A DNA stretch of 64,000 nt from Kordia sp. SMS9 (GTDB lineage Bacteria > Bacteroidota > Bacteroidia > Flavobacteriales > Flavobacteriaceae): the NCBI RefSeq assembly GCF_003352465.1, contig NZ_CP031153.1, forward strand, positions 5,109,501 through 5,173,500. The letters are read 5' to 3'. Of the stretch, positions 1 to 7,739 are shown piece after piece. Below the pieces are notes generated by a model. The model was not told where the DNA came from. It ran no database searches and saw only the letters and a program-made list of their open reading frames with translations. The position numbers and the translations under genes are program-made. Every line of letters begins with the position of its first letter. Within the stretch, counting starts at the first letter, position 1.

Positions 1-471
1 AATGTTCACTTCGCCATTTAAAGTATCGCCAATGGCATAATCAGATTTTTGTACCAAATCGTTGATCATTCCTTGCAAGCCCATTTCGCGTCCATCATCG
101 GGTGAATAGATACGCGTGATTCCATAGTCCATCAGTTCTTTGATTTCTTCTGGAAGAATCACACCGCCGCCGCCGCCAAATATTTTGATGTGTCCCGCAC
201 CTTTTTCTTGTAACAGATCGTACATGTATTTAAAATACTCGTTGTGTCCACCTTGGTAGGAAGTCATTGCAATGGCATTGGCATCTTCTTGAATGGCCGT
301 ATTTACGACTTCTTCTACGCTTCTATCGTGTCCTAAATGAATGACTTCTACACCTGTAGATTGAATAATTCGTCGCATGATATTGATTGCGGCATCGTGT
401 CCATCAAACAATGAAGCTGCTGTTACGATTCGTACTTTATAGGTTGGTTTATAGGGTTGCGCTTGTTCCAT
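1..471 (-). CDS. icmF: Fused isobutyryl-CoA mutase (IcmF), N-terminal part, cut by window edge
   Basis: This is the first 157 residues of a protein that runs off the left edge. IcmF interconverts isobutyryl-CoA and n-butyryl-CoA with adenosylcobalamin and carries its own G-protein chaperone domain. The visible part is a B12-binding domain. It has the DGHDAAINIMRRI stretch at about residues 23-35 in the position of the usual DxHxxG cobalamin motif, followed by SYQGGHNEYFKYM and a glycine run (GGGGG) near residue 100. A B12 domain at the very N-terminus is the IcmF order; in ordinary methylmalonyl-CoA mutase it is C-terminal. The GTPase and mutase domains lie outside the window, so a stand-alone small subunit cannot be excluded, but the residues match IcmF best. 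The ATG is at 471. Confidence 0.85.
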   Translation of the reverse strand, partial: MEQAQPYKPTYKVRIVTAASLFDGHDAAINIMRRIIQSTGVEVIHLGHDRSVEEVVNTAIQEDANAIAMTSYQGGHNEYFKYMYDLLQEKGAGHIKIFGGGGGVILPEEIKELMDYGITRIYSPDDGREMGLQGMINDLVQKSDYAIGDTLNGEVNI

Positions 472-650
472 CTGTAATGAAGTATCTATTTTAGGGCTGC
501 AATTTACGGATTATTCAAAAAAATCGAACATTTTTTAAGAAATATATAAGATTCTAATATTACTCAATAAATGACGCTAGACCGCTACGCTGTTAGATTT
601 TAGAATCAAGACTTGTTTGTGATTGTATGTGCATCTTAGGTATTTCATTT

Positions 651-1580
651 TTAGAGTCCGAAACGCATTCCTTCTTCCGCAAATTGAAAACCTTGTGCTT
701 CCAAACTGTCTTTTAACACATTTGCATCTTGCAATGCAGGATTGGAGTGATTGAAATGTATGAAGATGACTTTATTTTTGGTAGCTTTGTCTTCGTTTTC
801 AAAGAGTTTTGCGGTTTCTACAATGAACGGATGTGGTACTTCGCTCATCGGTCTTGGAATTTCGCCATCTTTGAAGAAAGTAGCATCTAAAAAAGCATAG
901 TCTACTTTTTTAACTTCTGCTACAATATTTTTTTCCCAAAGTTGCCATTTATTAATATCTGGAATGAACAAGGCCGATTTGTGTTGTCCTTGAATTCTAT
1001 AGCCGACCGTTTCTGAGAATTCGTCACGATGTGGTACTAAAAAAGGCGTTATTTGAAGTCCGTTTGTCAACTCTACGGAAGTGTTATGACTTAACTTTTT
1101 TAGCGCAATATTTTTAAGAGAAACTAGCTGACTCCAAGGTCCGTTCGTTTCTAGAAAGTTTTTCATTTTTGGCATCGCATAGACTGGAATTTGCGTTGCG
1201 TCCATAGCTTCGCGCCCAAAATACATAAGTCCTGTGTAATGACCAATGTGTGCATGCGTGAGAAAAACACCGTCAATTACATTGGTGGTTTCAAGCTGTT
1301 TGGAAAGGTGTTGAATTTGTTGTGCGATGTCGGGCGTGGCATCAAATATCCATTTTTTCTTTGCCTTGAGATCTATTAAACCCAAACAAGAGATTAGTTT
1401 TTTGGCAACTTTCCCTTCATGATATGGTTGACAACAGGTTTTGTGACAGTTGATTTGCGGATAGCCTGCATCTTGCGCCGTTCCTAATACGGTAAGGTAT
1501 TGATCAGAAATGATCGTTTTCTTTTCTTGCTGACAGCTTGTAAAGAATACTAGTAAAACTAATAACCAGGTTTTTTTCAT
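651..1580 (-). CDS. PqqB-like metallo-beta-lactamase-fold lipoprotein
   Basis: A 309-residue exported hydrolase of unknown substrate. The N-terminus is a lipoprotein signal ending in a lipobox (FFTSC, Cys16). The segment VLGTAQDAGYPQINC (about 31-45) is typical of the PqqB family. The metal-binding motif is THAHIGHYTG with His109, His111 and His114; the usual Asp of HxHxDH is replaced by Gly, as in other PqqB-like members. No other pyrroloquinoline quinone genes are visible, so a role in PQQ synthesis is unlikely; a general envelope hydrolase is more plausible. It ends the same strand run as the small gene just upstream (11-base gap), so the two may be co-transcribed. Confidence 0.8.
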   Translation of the reverse strand: MKKTWLLVLLVFFTSCQQEKKTIISDQYLTVLGTAQDAGYPQINCHKTCCQPYHEGKVAKKLISCLGLIDLKAKKKWIFDATPDIAQQIQHLSKQLETTNVIDGVFLTHAHIGHYTGLMYFGREAMDATQIPVYAMPKMKNFLETNGPWSQLVSLKNIALKKLSHNTSVELTNGLQITPFLVPHRDEFSETVGYRIQGQHKSALFIPDINKWQLWEKNIVAEVKKVDYAFLDATFFKDGEIPRPMSEVPHPFIVETAKLFENEDKATKNKVIFIHFNHSNPALQDANVLKDSLEAQGFQFAEEGMRFGL

Positions 1581-1590
1581 GTACGATTTT

Positions 1591-2037
1591 TTAATATTTC
1601 CCTGTTACGTGATCTTTGATGAGTTTGTATTGAAAGCTATTGAGTCGTTTGGCATCGTGTTCTTTTTCTATCAATGCTGAAATTTTTTGGTAATATTGTT
1701 TGTCTGAATGTCTAAAAATCAACCAAATGTCTAGATTTTGACATTGTACACTTGCATCACTTAACCAACCATATTTTTCAGTTAATTGCAGCAATTTTTC
1801 CGTGTTTTCGACGTCTAATTTTCGTTGCAATACCCAAACAGAATCAATCACATGTTTAGGATAGGTACTTTTTCTACCAAACTTTCCATCTTTTAATATT
1901 TTTCCATTTCGATGCTTTTGATCGTTTTCAATCATTTTTTTGAGCAGTGTACACATTTCAGTCTTATTCGGGATGGATTCCTGAGCAACTGCCCAAAGTG
2001 AACTGAGTACTATTATATAACTGAGTAGTTTTTTCAC
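1591..2037 (-). CDS. Secreted DUF6624-like protein
   Basis: A 148-residue protein that starts with GTG; no in-frame ATG gives a better signal peptide. Residues 1-18 form a signal peptide ending at AVA-Q. The mature part has a LxKMIENDQKHR segment near residue 31 and a YGWLSD...WLIFRHSD segment near 90-112. This is the pattern I associate with DUF6624 (DQ-x-x-R early, then GW and a hydrophobic-HAD/HSD block). The function of that family is unknown. It lies 11 bases upstream of the PqqB-like lipoprotein on the same strand, so a two-gene unit is likely. The family assignment is from memory of the pattern only. Confidence 0.6.
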   Translation of the reverse strand: MKKLLSYIIVLSSLWAVAQESIPNKTEMCTLLKKMIENDQKHRNGKILKDGKFGRKSTYPKHVIDSVWVLQRKLDVENTEKLLQLTEKYGWLSDASVQCQNLDIWLIFRHSDKQYYQKISALIEKEHDAKRLNSFQYKLIKDHVTGKY

Positions 2038-2136
2038 GGTAGTTGGATTCTATTTGTAGCATAAGATAGTGTTTTTCTTGCGATTGATTCTTCTTAAATT
2101 TCACAGCAAACAAAGTCGTAGTTTTAATTATTCGTG

Positions 2137-2144
2137 TATTTTTG
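2137..2144 (+). promoter_or_regulatory. -7 promoter box for the DUF4197 gene
   Basis: TATTTTTG matches the Bacteroidetes TAnnTTTG -7 element. Transcription would begin near 2150, leaving a leader of about 65 nt before the ATG at 2217. This placement favours 2217 over upstream in-frame starts. Confidence 0.5.
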
Positions 2145-2216
2145 TGTGGTACGATTTTGGAATCCATTAAACCTTTTGTACTTTTTTACAGTCTAAAAAA
2201 TCTTAAATATATACTC

Positions 2217-2921
2217 ATGAAAAAAATTATTATTGCTTTTGTTGGATTATTGATGTTGAATTCTTGTGCAGAGTTACAACAAGTTGTAAATCAATTGCCA
2301 CAAGGCGGAACACTTGGAAATGCTGATATTGCAGCAGGATTGCGACAAGCGTTGGATTTTGGAATTGATAAGCAAGTACAAAAATTGACATTGAAAGATG
2401 GTTTTTATAACAACAGTCTTGTCAAAATTTTAATGCCAGAAGAATTACAAAAAGTAGATAAAGCCTTGCGTAAAATAGGATTGGGAAGTTTGGCAGATGA
2501 TGGCATTAAAATGCTAAACAGAGCTGCGGAAGATGCTGTAAAAGAGGCAACTCCGATTTTTGTAAATGCCGTGAAAGATATTACGTTTACGGATGCAAAG
2601 AATATTTTATTGGGCGCAGATAACGCCGCTACACAATATTTGGAAGGAAAAACAACCACAGCGTTGTATAATAAGTTTCAACCTGTAATTCAAAATTCGT
2701 TTGCCAAGGTAGGCGCGGACAAAATTTGGACAAATTTGATTAATAATTACAACAGAATCCCATTAGTGAATAAGGTAAATCCTGATTTGACCGATTACGT
2801 AACCACGGAAGCACTGAAAGGTGTGTATACGATGATTGCAGTTGAGGAACAAAAAATTCGCACTAAAGTAGGATCGAGAACTACGGATTTGCTGAAGAAG
2901 GTTTTTGCGTTGCAGGATTAG
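2217..2921 (+). CDS. DUF4197 lipoprotein
   Basis: A 234-residue lipoprotein: signal MKKIIIAFVGLLMLNSC with the lipid Cys at 17. The rest matches DUF4197: an ALDFGIDKQVQKL segment, DGFYNN, LRKIGLG, then long helices ending in LTDYVTTEALKGVY and a C-terminal R-T-x-x-L-LKKVF segment. The family is widespread in Bacteroidetes and Proteobacteria, is periplasmic, and has no assigned function. I chose the ATG at 2217 because it creates a proper lipoprotein signal; the open frame continues 25 codons further upstream without adding anything recognisable. Downstream come a heptamer repeat and a hairpin terminator. Confidence 0.85.
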   Translation: MKKIIIAFVGLLMLNSCAELQQVVNQLPQGGTLGNADIAAGLRQALDFGIDKQVQKLTLKDGFYNNSLVKILMPEELQKVDKALRKIGLGSLADDGIKMLNRAAEDAVKEATPIFVNAVKDITFTDAKNILLGADNAATQYLEGKTTTALYNKFQPVIQNSFAKVGADKIWTNLINNYNRIPLVNKVNPDLTDYVTTEALKGVYTMIAVEEQKIRTKVGSRTTDLLKKVFALQD

Positions 2922-2929
2922 TTTTTTTA

Positions 2930-2992
2930 GCTGTTGGCTGTTGGCTGTTGGCTGTTGGCTGTTGGCTGTTGGCTGTTGGCTGTTGGCTGTTG
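2930..2992. repeat. Nine perfect tandem copies of GCTGTTG
   Basis: The heptamer GCTGTTG is repeated nine times without error, directly after the DUF4197 stop codon. A looser (ATTTAGC)n tract follows at about 3022-3042. Such 7-mer tracts are slippage-prone. The position between stop codon and terminator puts it in the 3' untranslated region. Confidence 0.95.
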
Positions 2993-3054
2993 GAAAAATA
3001 CTTTTTTCATTTAAAATTCAACATTTAGCATTTAGCATTTAAGATATACATAAC

Positions 3055-3089
3055 ACCATTGCAGGATTTATTTTGCGATGGTTTTTTTA
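3055..3089 (+). terminator. Hairpin terminator after DUF4197 gene
   Basis: ACCATTGCA (3055-3063) pairs with TGCGATGGT (3074-3082), with one G-U pair and a 10-nt loop, and a run of seven T's spans the stem end (3082-3088). Confidence 0.7.
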
Positions 3090-3153
3090 TGGGAAACCGT
3101 AAACAATTAATAGTTTTTTTACTTATTATTACATATTAAAACCACAATGTAAG

Positions 3154-3618
3154 ATGACTAAAAAGCTACAAAGAATTGCTGCAATTATAACTTTTATTGG
3201 TGTCTTAGTTGCCTTATTTTTAAACATTAATAAGATTAAGAATTTGTTTTCATCCAATGCAGATATTACTGGAGAATGGTATGTAAGTTTTCAAGTTAAC
3301 GAAACAATGCATAATGCGTATCAAGGAAAAGTGAGTGAGTATAAAATACATTTTATGCAAAATAGTGAGCAAATTAAAGGTGATGGAGAAAAGTGGAAGT
3401 ATGACAATAAAGAACTGCCTTCAAATGAACATGATCCGCTAATAATTACAGGGAAATATAAAAATGATAGTATTTATTGTACGTACATACTGAAAGGTAA
3501 ATTACGAGAAAGTACAGGAAGTTTTGTTGTTGCATTGGAAAATAATGAATTGAAAGGACATTTTTCCGGAACTGCCGCAGCTTCAAAAGGAAGTGTTCAT
3601 GGTAAACGAGTTAAGTAA
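3154..3618 (+). CDS. Membrane-anchored small beta-rich protein, unknown
   Basis: A 154-residue protein I do not recognise. Residues 8-27 form one hydrophobic N-terminal segment (AAIITFIGVLVALFLNI) that could be an anchor or uncleaved signal. The remainder is rich in alternating beta-type residues: ITGEWYVSFQV at about 39, an IHFMQNSEQIKGDGEKW stretch, then IITGKYKNDSIYCTYIL and LKGHFSGTAAA near the end. The ITGEW...LKGHFSG pattern is like small lipocalin-type or DUF barrel proteins that bind a ligand, but no family can be named. It is followed 3 bases later by the Cys-rich protein, probably in one transcript. Confidence 0.6.
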   Translation: MTKKLQRIAAIITFIGVLVALFLNINKIKNLFSSNADITGEWYVSFQVNETMHNAYQGKVSEYKIHFMQNSEQIKGDGEKWKYDNKELPSNEHDPLIITGKYKNDSIYCTYILKGKLRESTGSFVVALENNELKGHFSGTAAASKGSVHGKRVK

Positions 3619-3621
3619 CAG

Positions 3622-4107
3622 ATGAAATATCTTTTCTCCATATTCTTTTTTGCTACAGTTTCATGGTATTGCCAAGCCCAAAATGTCTACAAAACACCTT
3701 CGGGAGCGCGATATCATTTGAGTTCGTGTAGAATGGTGGAAAATGTTTCTAGCAAATTATCAGGCGTTTCGGAAATTGATCAGTATCAATTAACACCTTG
3801 TAAAATTTGCAAACCACCTCCAAAACATAAGTTACGGAAAGGAAATAATCTAAGAGATAAATCTGTGGGAACTTCCAAAAAAACAGTTCGCTGCAAAGAC
3901 ATTACTCAAAAAGGAACTCGTTGTCAACATAAAACACATCTGGCAAATGGCTATTGTTTTCAACATACAAAACAAGATCAAAATTCACCTAAAAACGCTT
4001 CTAATTCATCAAAAAATACAACGTCACTTTGTGGTGCGCGGACAAAGTCTGGAAAACGTTGCCGACGTAAAGTAAAAGGTAGCGGATTTTGTTATCAGCA
4101 CGATTGA
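3622..4107 (+). CDS. Exported Cys/His-rich protein with two DUF5763-like zinc-type motifs
   Basis: A 161-residue protein with signal peptide (cleavage near QAQ, residue 20). Three Cys/His units follow. The first (about 22-66, GARYHLSSCRMV...LTPCKICKP) resembles Ada-type metal-binding modules. The second (about 90-115, RCKDITQKGTRCQHKT...YCFQH) and third (about 136-160, CGARTKSGKRCRRKV...FCYQH) are DUF5763-like repeats, C-x-x-x-T-K-x-G-x-x-C...C-x-x-H. The Cys/His spacing suggests that each unit binds one metal ion. The role is unknown; the combination of a signal peptide with these motifs argues against a nuclear-type DNA-binding role. Gap to the previous gene is only 3 bases. Confidence 0.7.
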   Translation: MKYLFSIFFFATVSWYCQAQNVYKTPSGARYHLSSCRMVENVSSKLSGVSEIDQYQLTPCKICKPPPKHKLRKGNNLRDKSVGTSKKTVRCKDITQKGTRCQHKTHLANGYCFQHTKQDQNSPKNASNSSKNTTSLCGARTKSGKRCRRKVKGSGFCYQHD

Positions 4108-4291
4108 TTTTGGTTATTAATTGAAAATTGAAAAGGTGAAAAGATTGAATGAAAATAACTTCTCATTGTTAGTTTCTCACTTTCAGCGAGTTTGATAAAA
4201 TACTGCGTTTTTCATTGGAATTTTTGTTCTTTTTACACACTAAATTCGTAGCAATTTTGTACCTTATTAAGATAACTCTTAATTACACACC

Positions 4292-4495
4292 ATGGATAGA
4301 ATAAAAATATACACAACCAACGAACAGATTCAGGCAATGGACGCCAAACATATTTTAAGTGAAGCCGGAATTAACTATTTTGAAATCAATAAAATGGATC
4401 GTTCGTATGCAGGAATGTTAGGCGGCGATATTGAATTGCATGTTGCCAAAGAAGATGCGGAAAAAGCATTGGAGCTGCTTGCTGATTTAAAATAG
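4292..4495 (+). CDS. DUF2007 family protein
   Basis: A 67-residue cytoplasmic protein. It fits DUF2007 ('putative signal transducing protein'): an initial IKIYTTN strand, an A-K-H-I-L-x-x-A-G-I helix and strand, then GGDIELHVAKEDAEKALELL at the end. The length is that of the whole family. DUF2007 has a ferredoxin-like fold and unproven function, often near transport or starvation genes; here it stands alone, with about 180 bases of gene-free sequence on its left. Confidence 0.8.
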   Translation: MDRIKIYTTNEQIQAMDAKHILSEAGINYFEINKMDRSYAGMLGGDIELHVAKEDAEKALELLADLK

Positions 4496-4598
4496 ACTTG
4501 ATGAAATTACGAATTAGGCGTTGAATGCTTCTTCCTGCTTTTTAGGTAACATCAATTTATAAACTCACTAAAATACTAGCGCAACAAACAAGTCTATT

Positions 4599-5036
4599 AT
4601 GACGAGAACACCAAAAATCATTACTCCTGAAGAAAAAACGGATTCACTTTTAGGCGGCATGCGCAATTTATTATTAAATTCGGAACAAACTGCTGGCGAT
4701 GTGTATTTAGTAGAAGGATTGATGCCGAAAGGAAGTGAAGTTCCGCTACATGTTCACACCAAAGAAGACGAGATTTTTCATGTACTCGAAGGCGAAGTCG
4801 AATTGATGCTAGGCGATGAAACGATACACGCAAAAGAAGGAACAATTATTTATTTACCTAGAAACATACAACACGGTATTAAGACCTTGGGTGAAGAAAC
4901 GGCGCGCGTATTGAATTATGTAATTCCTGGTCAAAATTTTGAAAACTTCTTTAACGAAATGAAACAATTGGGCAAAGATGTTTCTCCCGAAAAAAGGAGT
5001 GAGCTTGCCAGCAAGTATGGGATTTCATTTCTGTAA
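4599..5036 (+). CDS. Cupin-domain protein
   Basis: A 145-residue single-domain cupin. Motif 1 is G45-x5-His51-x-His53-x4-Glu58-x6-Gly65 (within PLHVHTKEDEIFHVLEGE). Motif 2 is GTIIYLPRNIQHG (about 84-96) with the third His ligand. Together these give the usual three-His-one-Glu metal site. The size and the quercetinase-like sequence suggest a small dioxygenase or sugar-binding cupin, but the substrate cannot be read. Upstream 4496-4598 holds no recognisable site. Confidence 0.8.
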   Translation: MTRTPKIITPEEKTDSLLGGMRNLLLNSEQTAGDVYLVEGLMPKGSEVPLHVHTKEDEIFHVLEGEVELMLGDETIHAKEGTIIYLPRNIQHGIKTLGEETARVLNYVIPGQNFENFFNEMKQLGKDVSPEKRSELASKYGISFL

Positions 5037-5144
5037 ACATATACATTTCGTAGACATACTGCATTTTTTGTACCTAAAAACAAACTCTCAAGTAAAATAT
5101 TTTTTAAATTTCTATGGAAATTAATCACCAAAAGAAAATTTTAC

Positions 5145-5777
5145 GTGTATCGAAATCGTCAAACAATAGTTCCAGGTAAACAACTTGCCGTTGCACATAG
5201 TTTACAAAAAAAGCCGAATCGTGGTGCGATTTTCCAATTGGTTGATAATAGAGCTGTTTCAAGTCTTGAAGAACATTTATTTCATCAAAAAAATAAAGAT
5301 CAAGTATTACAAAGACAAGTAATTCAACTTGGCAAAGGCAAATATGGAGATTCTGCAAAATTAGCAAGAGAGCGCTTTAAATTAGGTGGAGGAAAAAAAG
5401 TTAAAAGGGTTGATTTTAAAAAATGGAAACGCGGAAGAGAAGCACAACATTTAATTCCTGCACAAGTGTGCAGAGATTACGGAATTCCGAAGTCTTGGGC
5501 AAATAGTGCTACAAACGGAATGATGCTACCTTCTGGCAGACGTAGAACCAATCACTTACGTTTAACACGTTTAGACAAAGGGAAAATGCACCATATTAAA
5601 GGTGGTGGAAGTCATCCAAATTACAATAAATATGCTTTTAGACTTGCAAAGCAGTATCAATGGAAAAAAGGAAAAGTTACAAGAACTCAGTTTGACAAAC
5701 TCACGGGCGTTTTAAGGAAAGAAAATAGACCTAAAAGATCAGGTGCTGCGAGTGGATATATTGATGATTTGGGCTAA
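5145..5777 (+). CDS. Toxin-like protein: VDNR N-terminal module plus AHH-type nuclease domain
   Basis: About 210 residues, no signal peptide. Residues 27-66 (AIFQLVDNRAV ... QVIQLGKGK) match a module in the gene at 7740 and resemble the N-termini of Bacteroidetes proteins carried by contractile-injection or other polymorphic-toxin systems (family link from memory). The C-terminal half has REAQHLIPAQV (about 100), ANGMMLPSGRR-like NGMMLPSG (about 125) and HHIKGGGSHPNYNKYAFRL (about 146). This is the AHH nuclease layout (HNH/endonuclease VII superfamily), here with AQH instead of AHH. No immunity gene is obvious beside it. The start is uncertain: GTG at 5145 gives the whole frame, while an ATG at 5114 lies in another frame that stops after 21 codons, so a frameshift near the start is possible. 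Confidence 0.6.
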   Translation: MYRNRQTIVPGKQLAVAHSLQKKPNRGAIFQLVDNRAVSSLEEHLFHQKNKDQVLQRQVIQLGKGKYGDSAKLARERFKLGGGKKVKRVDFKKWKRGREAQHLIPAQVCRDYGIPKSWANSATNGMMLPSGRRRTNHLRLTRLDKGKMHHIKGGGSHPNYNKYAFRLAKQYQWKKGKVTRTQFDKLTGVLRKENRPKRSGAASGYIDDLG

Positions 5778-5849
5778 ATCTAAGTGTTTTCACCCTTTTT
5801 TTCTGCTTATAATTTTTAGTACATTGCTCACACTTAAAAAGTTATCATT

Positions 5850-6929
5850 ATGGAATGTTCAAATCTGCTAGAAGCAGCGTTAAAAAAAAGAAATATTGAT
5901 CAATCGTTATTTCAAGAATCAACAGATAAAGTATTGATTACCGATTTGCAACGAACGCTTTTCGAATTGGGCTTTCGCAAAGAATTAAAGTGGGACAATT
6001 ACCAAGCTGATGGCGATTATGGAAATGCTACAACTGCGGCAGTTGCTGCTTTTGCCAAAAAAAATAATTTTCAAAGTGATGGAAAATCTGTTACGGACGA
6101 TTTGGCTAAGTTGATTTTAGAACGACACGATTTTCTCCCAGAAATGTATGTGTTGTGGGCAATTCACGATTCTGATCTTCGTACTAAAAAGTACATTTCC
6201 AAAGGCACAAAAATGAGCGTTACAGCAATTCAAGTATTTTTGAATACAGAAGGCTATGGCGAACAATTGAATTTTGAAAAGTTTGGTGCCGATGGTTTTT
6301 ATGGAAATAGCACCCGAAATGCAGTTATAAAATATGCCAATGACAACGGAATTGACTCTGATGGCGACTCGCTCACACGACCGTTGATTGATCTTTTCCT
6401 AAAAGACATCAAACGATATTATGGAAGTAGTTGGAGCGATTTGGCACCTAAAAATCTTCCCAATAAAAAATCGCCTTTGGTGTTATTTGAAGCTTCTAAT
6501 TTTTCAGGAAAACCCTGTAGAGCTGATGTTGAATTTGTGCCTGCGCTCGAAAAAATTAACGGTTATGCCAAAAAAGCCAATGTTTTTGTGTACGTAACAA
6601 GTTCGTTTCGAACCACTACCAATGTGCAAGGTGCAATTGTACCGCCAGCTACGTTTTCCAATCATCTAGCAGGACACGGAATTGATATGAATTTACAGTA
6701 TGGTAATGGACAATGGGCAAACTCAAAAGTATTGACTAAGTATCCAAACGTTCCCGAGCCTGTAAAGTACTTTTTAAGCCTAATTATTGACGACCCTGAA
6801 TTGCGCTGGGGCGGAAATTTCAACACCAAAGATCCTGTACATATCGACGATCATTTGAACAAAGACAGAGCTGTTTGGAAAAAACGCTATCAAGCGATGC
6901 AAGAAGCTGTACAACTTGGAAAAGTATAG
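5850..6929 (+). CDS. Peptidoglycan-binding M15 family D-Ala-D-Ala carboxypeptidase-like protein
   Basis: A 359-residue protein without signal peptide. Two peptidoglycan-binding-1-type repeats come first: about 25-90 (LQRTLFELGF ... ADGDYGNATTAAVAAF) and about 125-185 (AIQVFLNTEGYG ... ADGFYGNSTRNAVIKY). A VanY/M15-type zinc peptidase follows: SSFRTT near 251, SNHLAGHGIDMNL near 271 giving His and Asp ligands, and RWGGNF...DPVHIDDH near 314-332 giving the last His. M15 enzymes cut the peptide cross-links of murein. The lack of a Sec signal in a wall-degrading enzyme, and its place between two toxin-like genes, suggest non-Sec delivery (cargo or lysis part of a particle). Confidence 0.8.
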   Translation: MECSNLLEAALKKRNIDQSLFQESTDKVLITDLQRTLFELGFRKELKWDNYQADGDYGNATTAAVAAFAKKNNFQSDGKSVTDDLAKLILERHDFLPEMYVLWAIHDSDLRTKKYISKGTKMSVTAIQVFLNTEGYGEQLNFEKFGADGFYGNSTRNAVIKYANDNGIDSDGDSLTRPLIDLFLKDIKRYYGSSWSDLAPKNLPNKKSPLVLFEASNFSGKPCRADVEFVPALEKINGYAKKANVFVYVTSSFRTTTNVQGAIVPPATFSNHLAGHGIDMNLQYGNGQWANSKVLTKYPNVPEPVKYFLSLIIDDPELRWGGNFNTKDPVHIDDHLNKDRAVWKKRYQAMQEAVQLGKV

Positions 6930-7281
6930 CCTTAGCTATCGTTTTATTTTATAACGCAGAAGTTGATGTGGAACTTCGTCCAAATATTTTAGACATTAGA
7001 TCGGATGAATTTGGAAGATATTACTATCATCACAACGAGTTTGGTGGTTGTACGAACTAGAACAATACAACAATGCTATTGCTACGTTTGATGTTGCATT
7101 ACACTTATATTCAAATTTCGCGGAAGTTATTCATTACAAAGCAATTTGCCTTCAAAAATTAGGAAACTCAGCGCAAGTAACGCAATCATTTGAATCCGCA
7201 AATCGTGAAGGCAAACTAGGAAATACTATTAACGAAGACAATGCGGTGTATGAATTGTATCCGTATCAAATTCGTTGGTAA
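6930..7281 (+). pseudogene. Frameshifted remnant of a TPR protein
   Basis: Two frames join into one sensible protein. The first reads ...NAEVDVELRPNILDIRSDEF ... YYYHHNEFG up to about 7045. The second, one base out of phase, continues W-LYELEQYNNAIATFDVAL ... to the stop at 7279. The join FG-W-LYELEQY needs one extra T near 7045, so one base appears to be missing. The second part is a clear TPR unit (NNAIATFDVALHLYSNFAEVIHYKAICLQKLGN). The start of the gene is also gone: it begins directly behind the peptidase stop codon with no start codon. Confidence 0.65.
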
Positions 7282-7334
7282 TCATTGTTGTTTCTTTCAG
7301 AAAAAATAAAAAGCAAATCAAAGTTCGCAAACAT

Positions 7335-7544
7335 TTAATCCCAACATGGTAAACATGACTCAGAAGGTGGAGGACAAGAAGTTGATGGTACACAATGATC
7401 GGTTAATCTATCAGGAGGACAAGGACCTGTAATACAACCGATAAGTTTCGAAATATCAATGTATCCACCAGATATATTCTCCCCATTCAGTGAAGAAATT
7501 GATTTCTTATTTAACTTGAGCGATGTTAGATTCTTTTTTTTCAT
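7335..7544 (-). CDS. Class I lanthipeptide-like precursor (double-Gly leader, 6-Cys core)
   Basis: A 69-residue precursor. The leader KKKNLTSLKLNKKSISSL is the L-x-L-N-K-K-x-I-S-x-L pattern seen in Bacteroidetes class I lanthipeptide (pinensin-like) leaders, and ends in SGG at residue 27. The core after GG has six Cys with many Ser/Thr/Pro, ending CLPCWD. The leader is almost identical to that of the peptide at 12029. I start at ATG 7544; the open frame goes 20 codons further up but the leader begins here. No dehydratase or cyclase gene is in the window, so maturation would have to be in trans. Confidence 0.7.
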   Translation of the reverse strand: MKKKNLTSLKLNKKSISSLNGENISGGYIDISKLIGCITGPCPPDRLTDHCVPSTSCPPPSESCLPCWD

Positions 7545-7739
7545 TTCATTATATTTTAGAATTAATAATGAAACGAATCTAATACAAGAGCTAGGCGAAT
7601 ACAAGTTATACGTATGACGATTCCGTGAATTGGCGGAAATTCAAAATGTAGCGTATACAAATCGTATACAACTTCTGTTTTTATGTAGTATACAGTCTGT
7701 TCATTATATAATATTCTGTAACTTCATTAAAAATATTAT

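Noticed and set aside
651..1580. PQQ biosynthesis role for the PqqB-like lipoprotein
   Set aside because: No other pqq genes visible, and the protein is a lipoprotein; family resemblance only.
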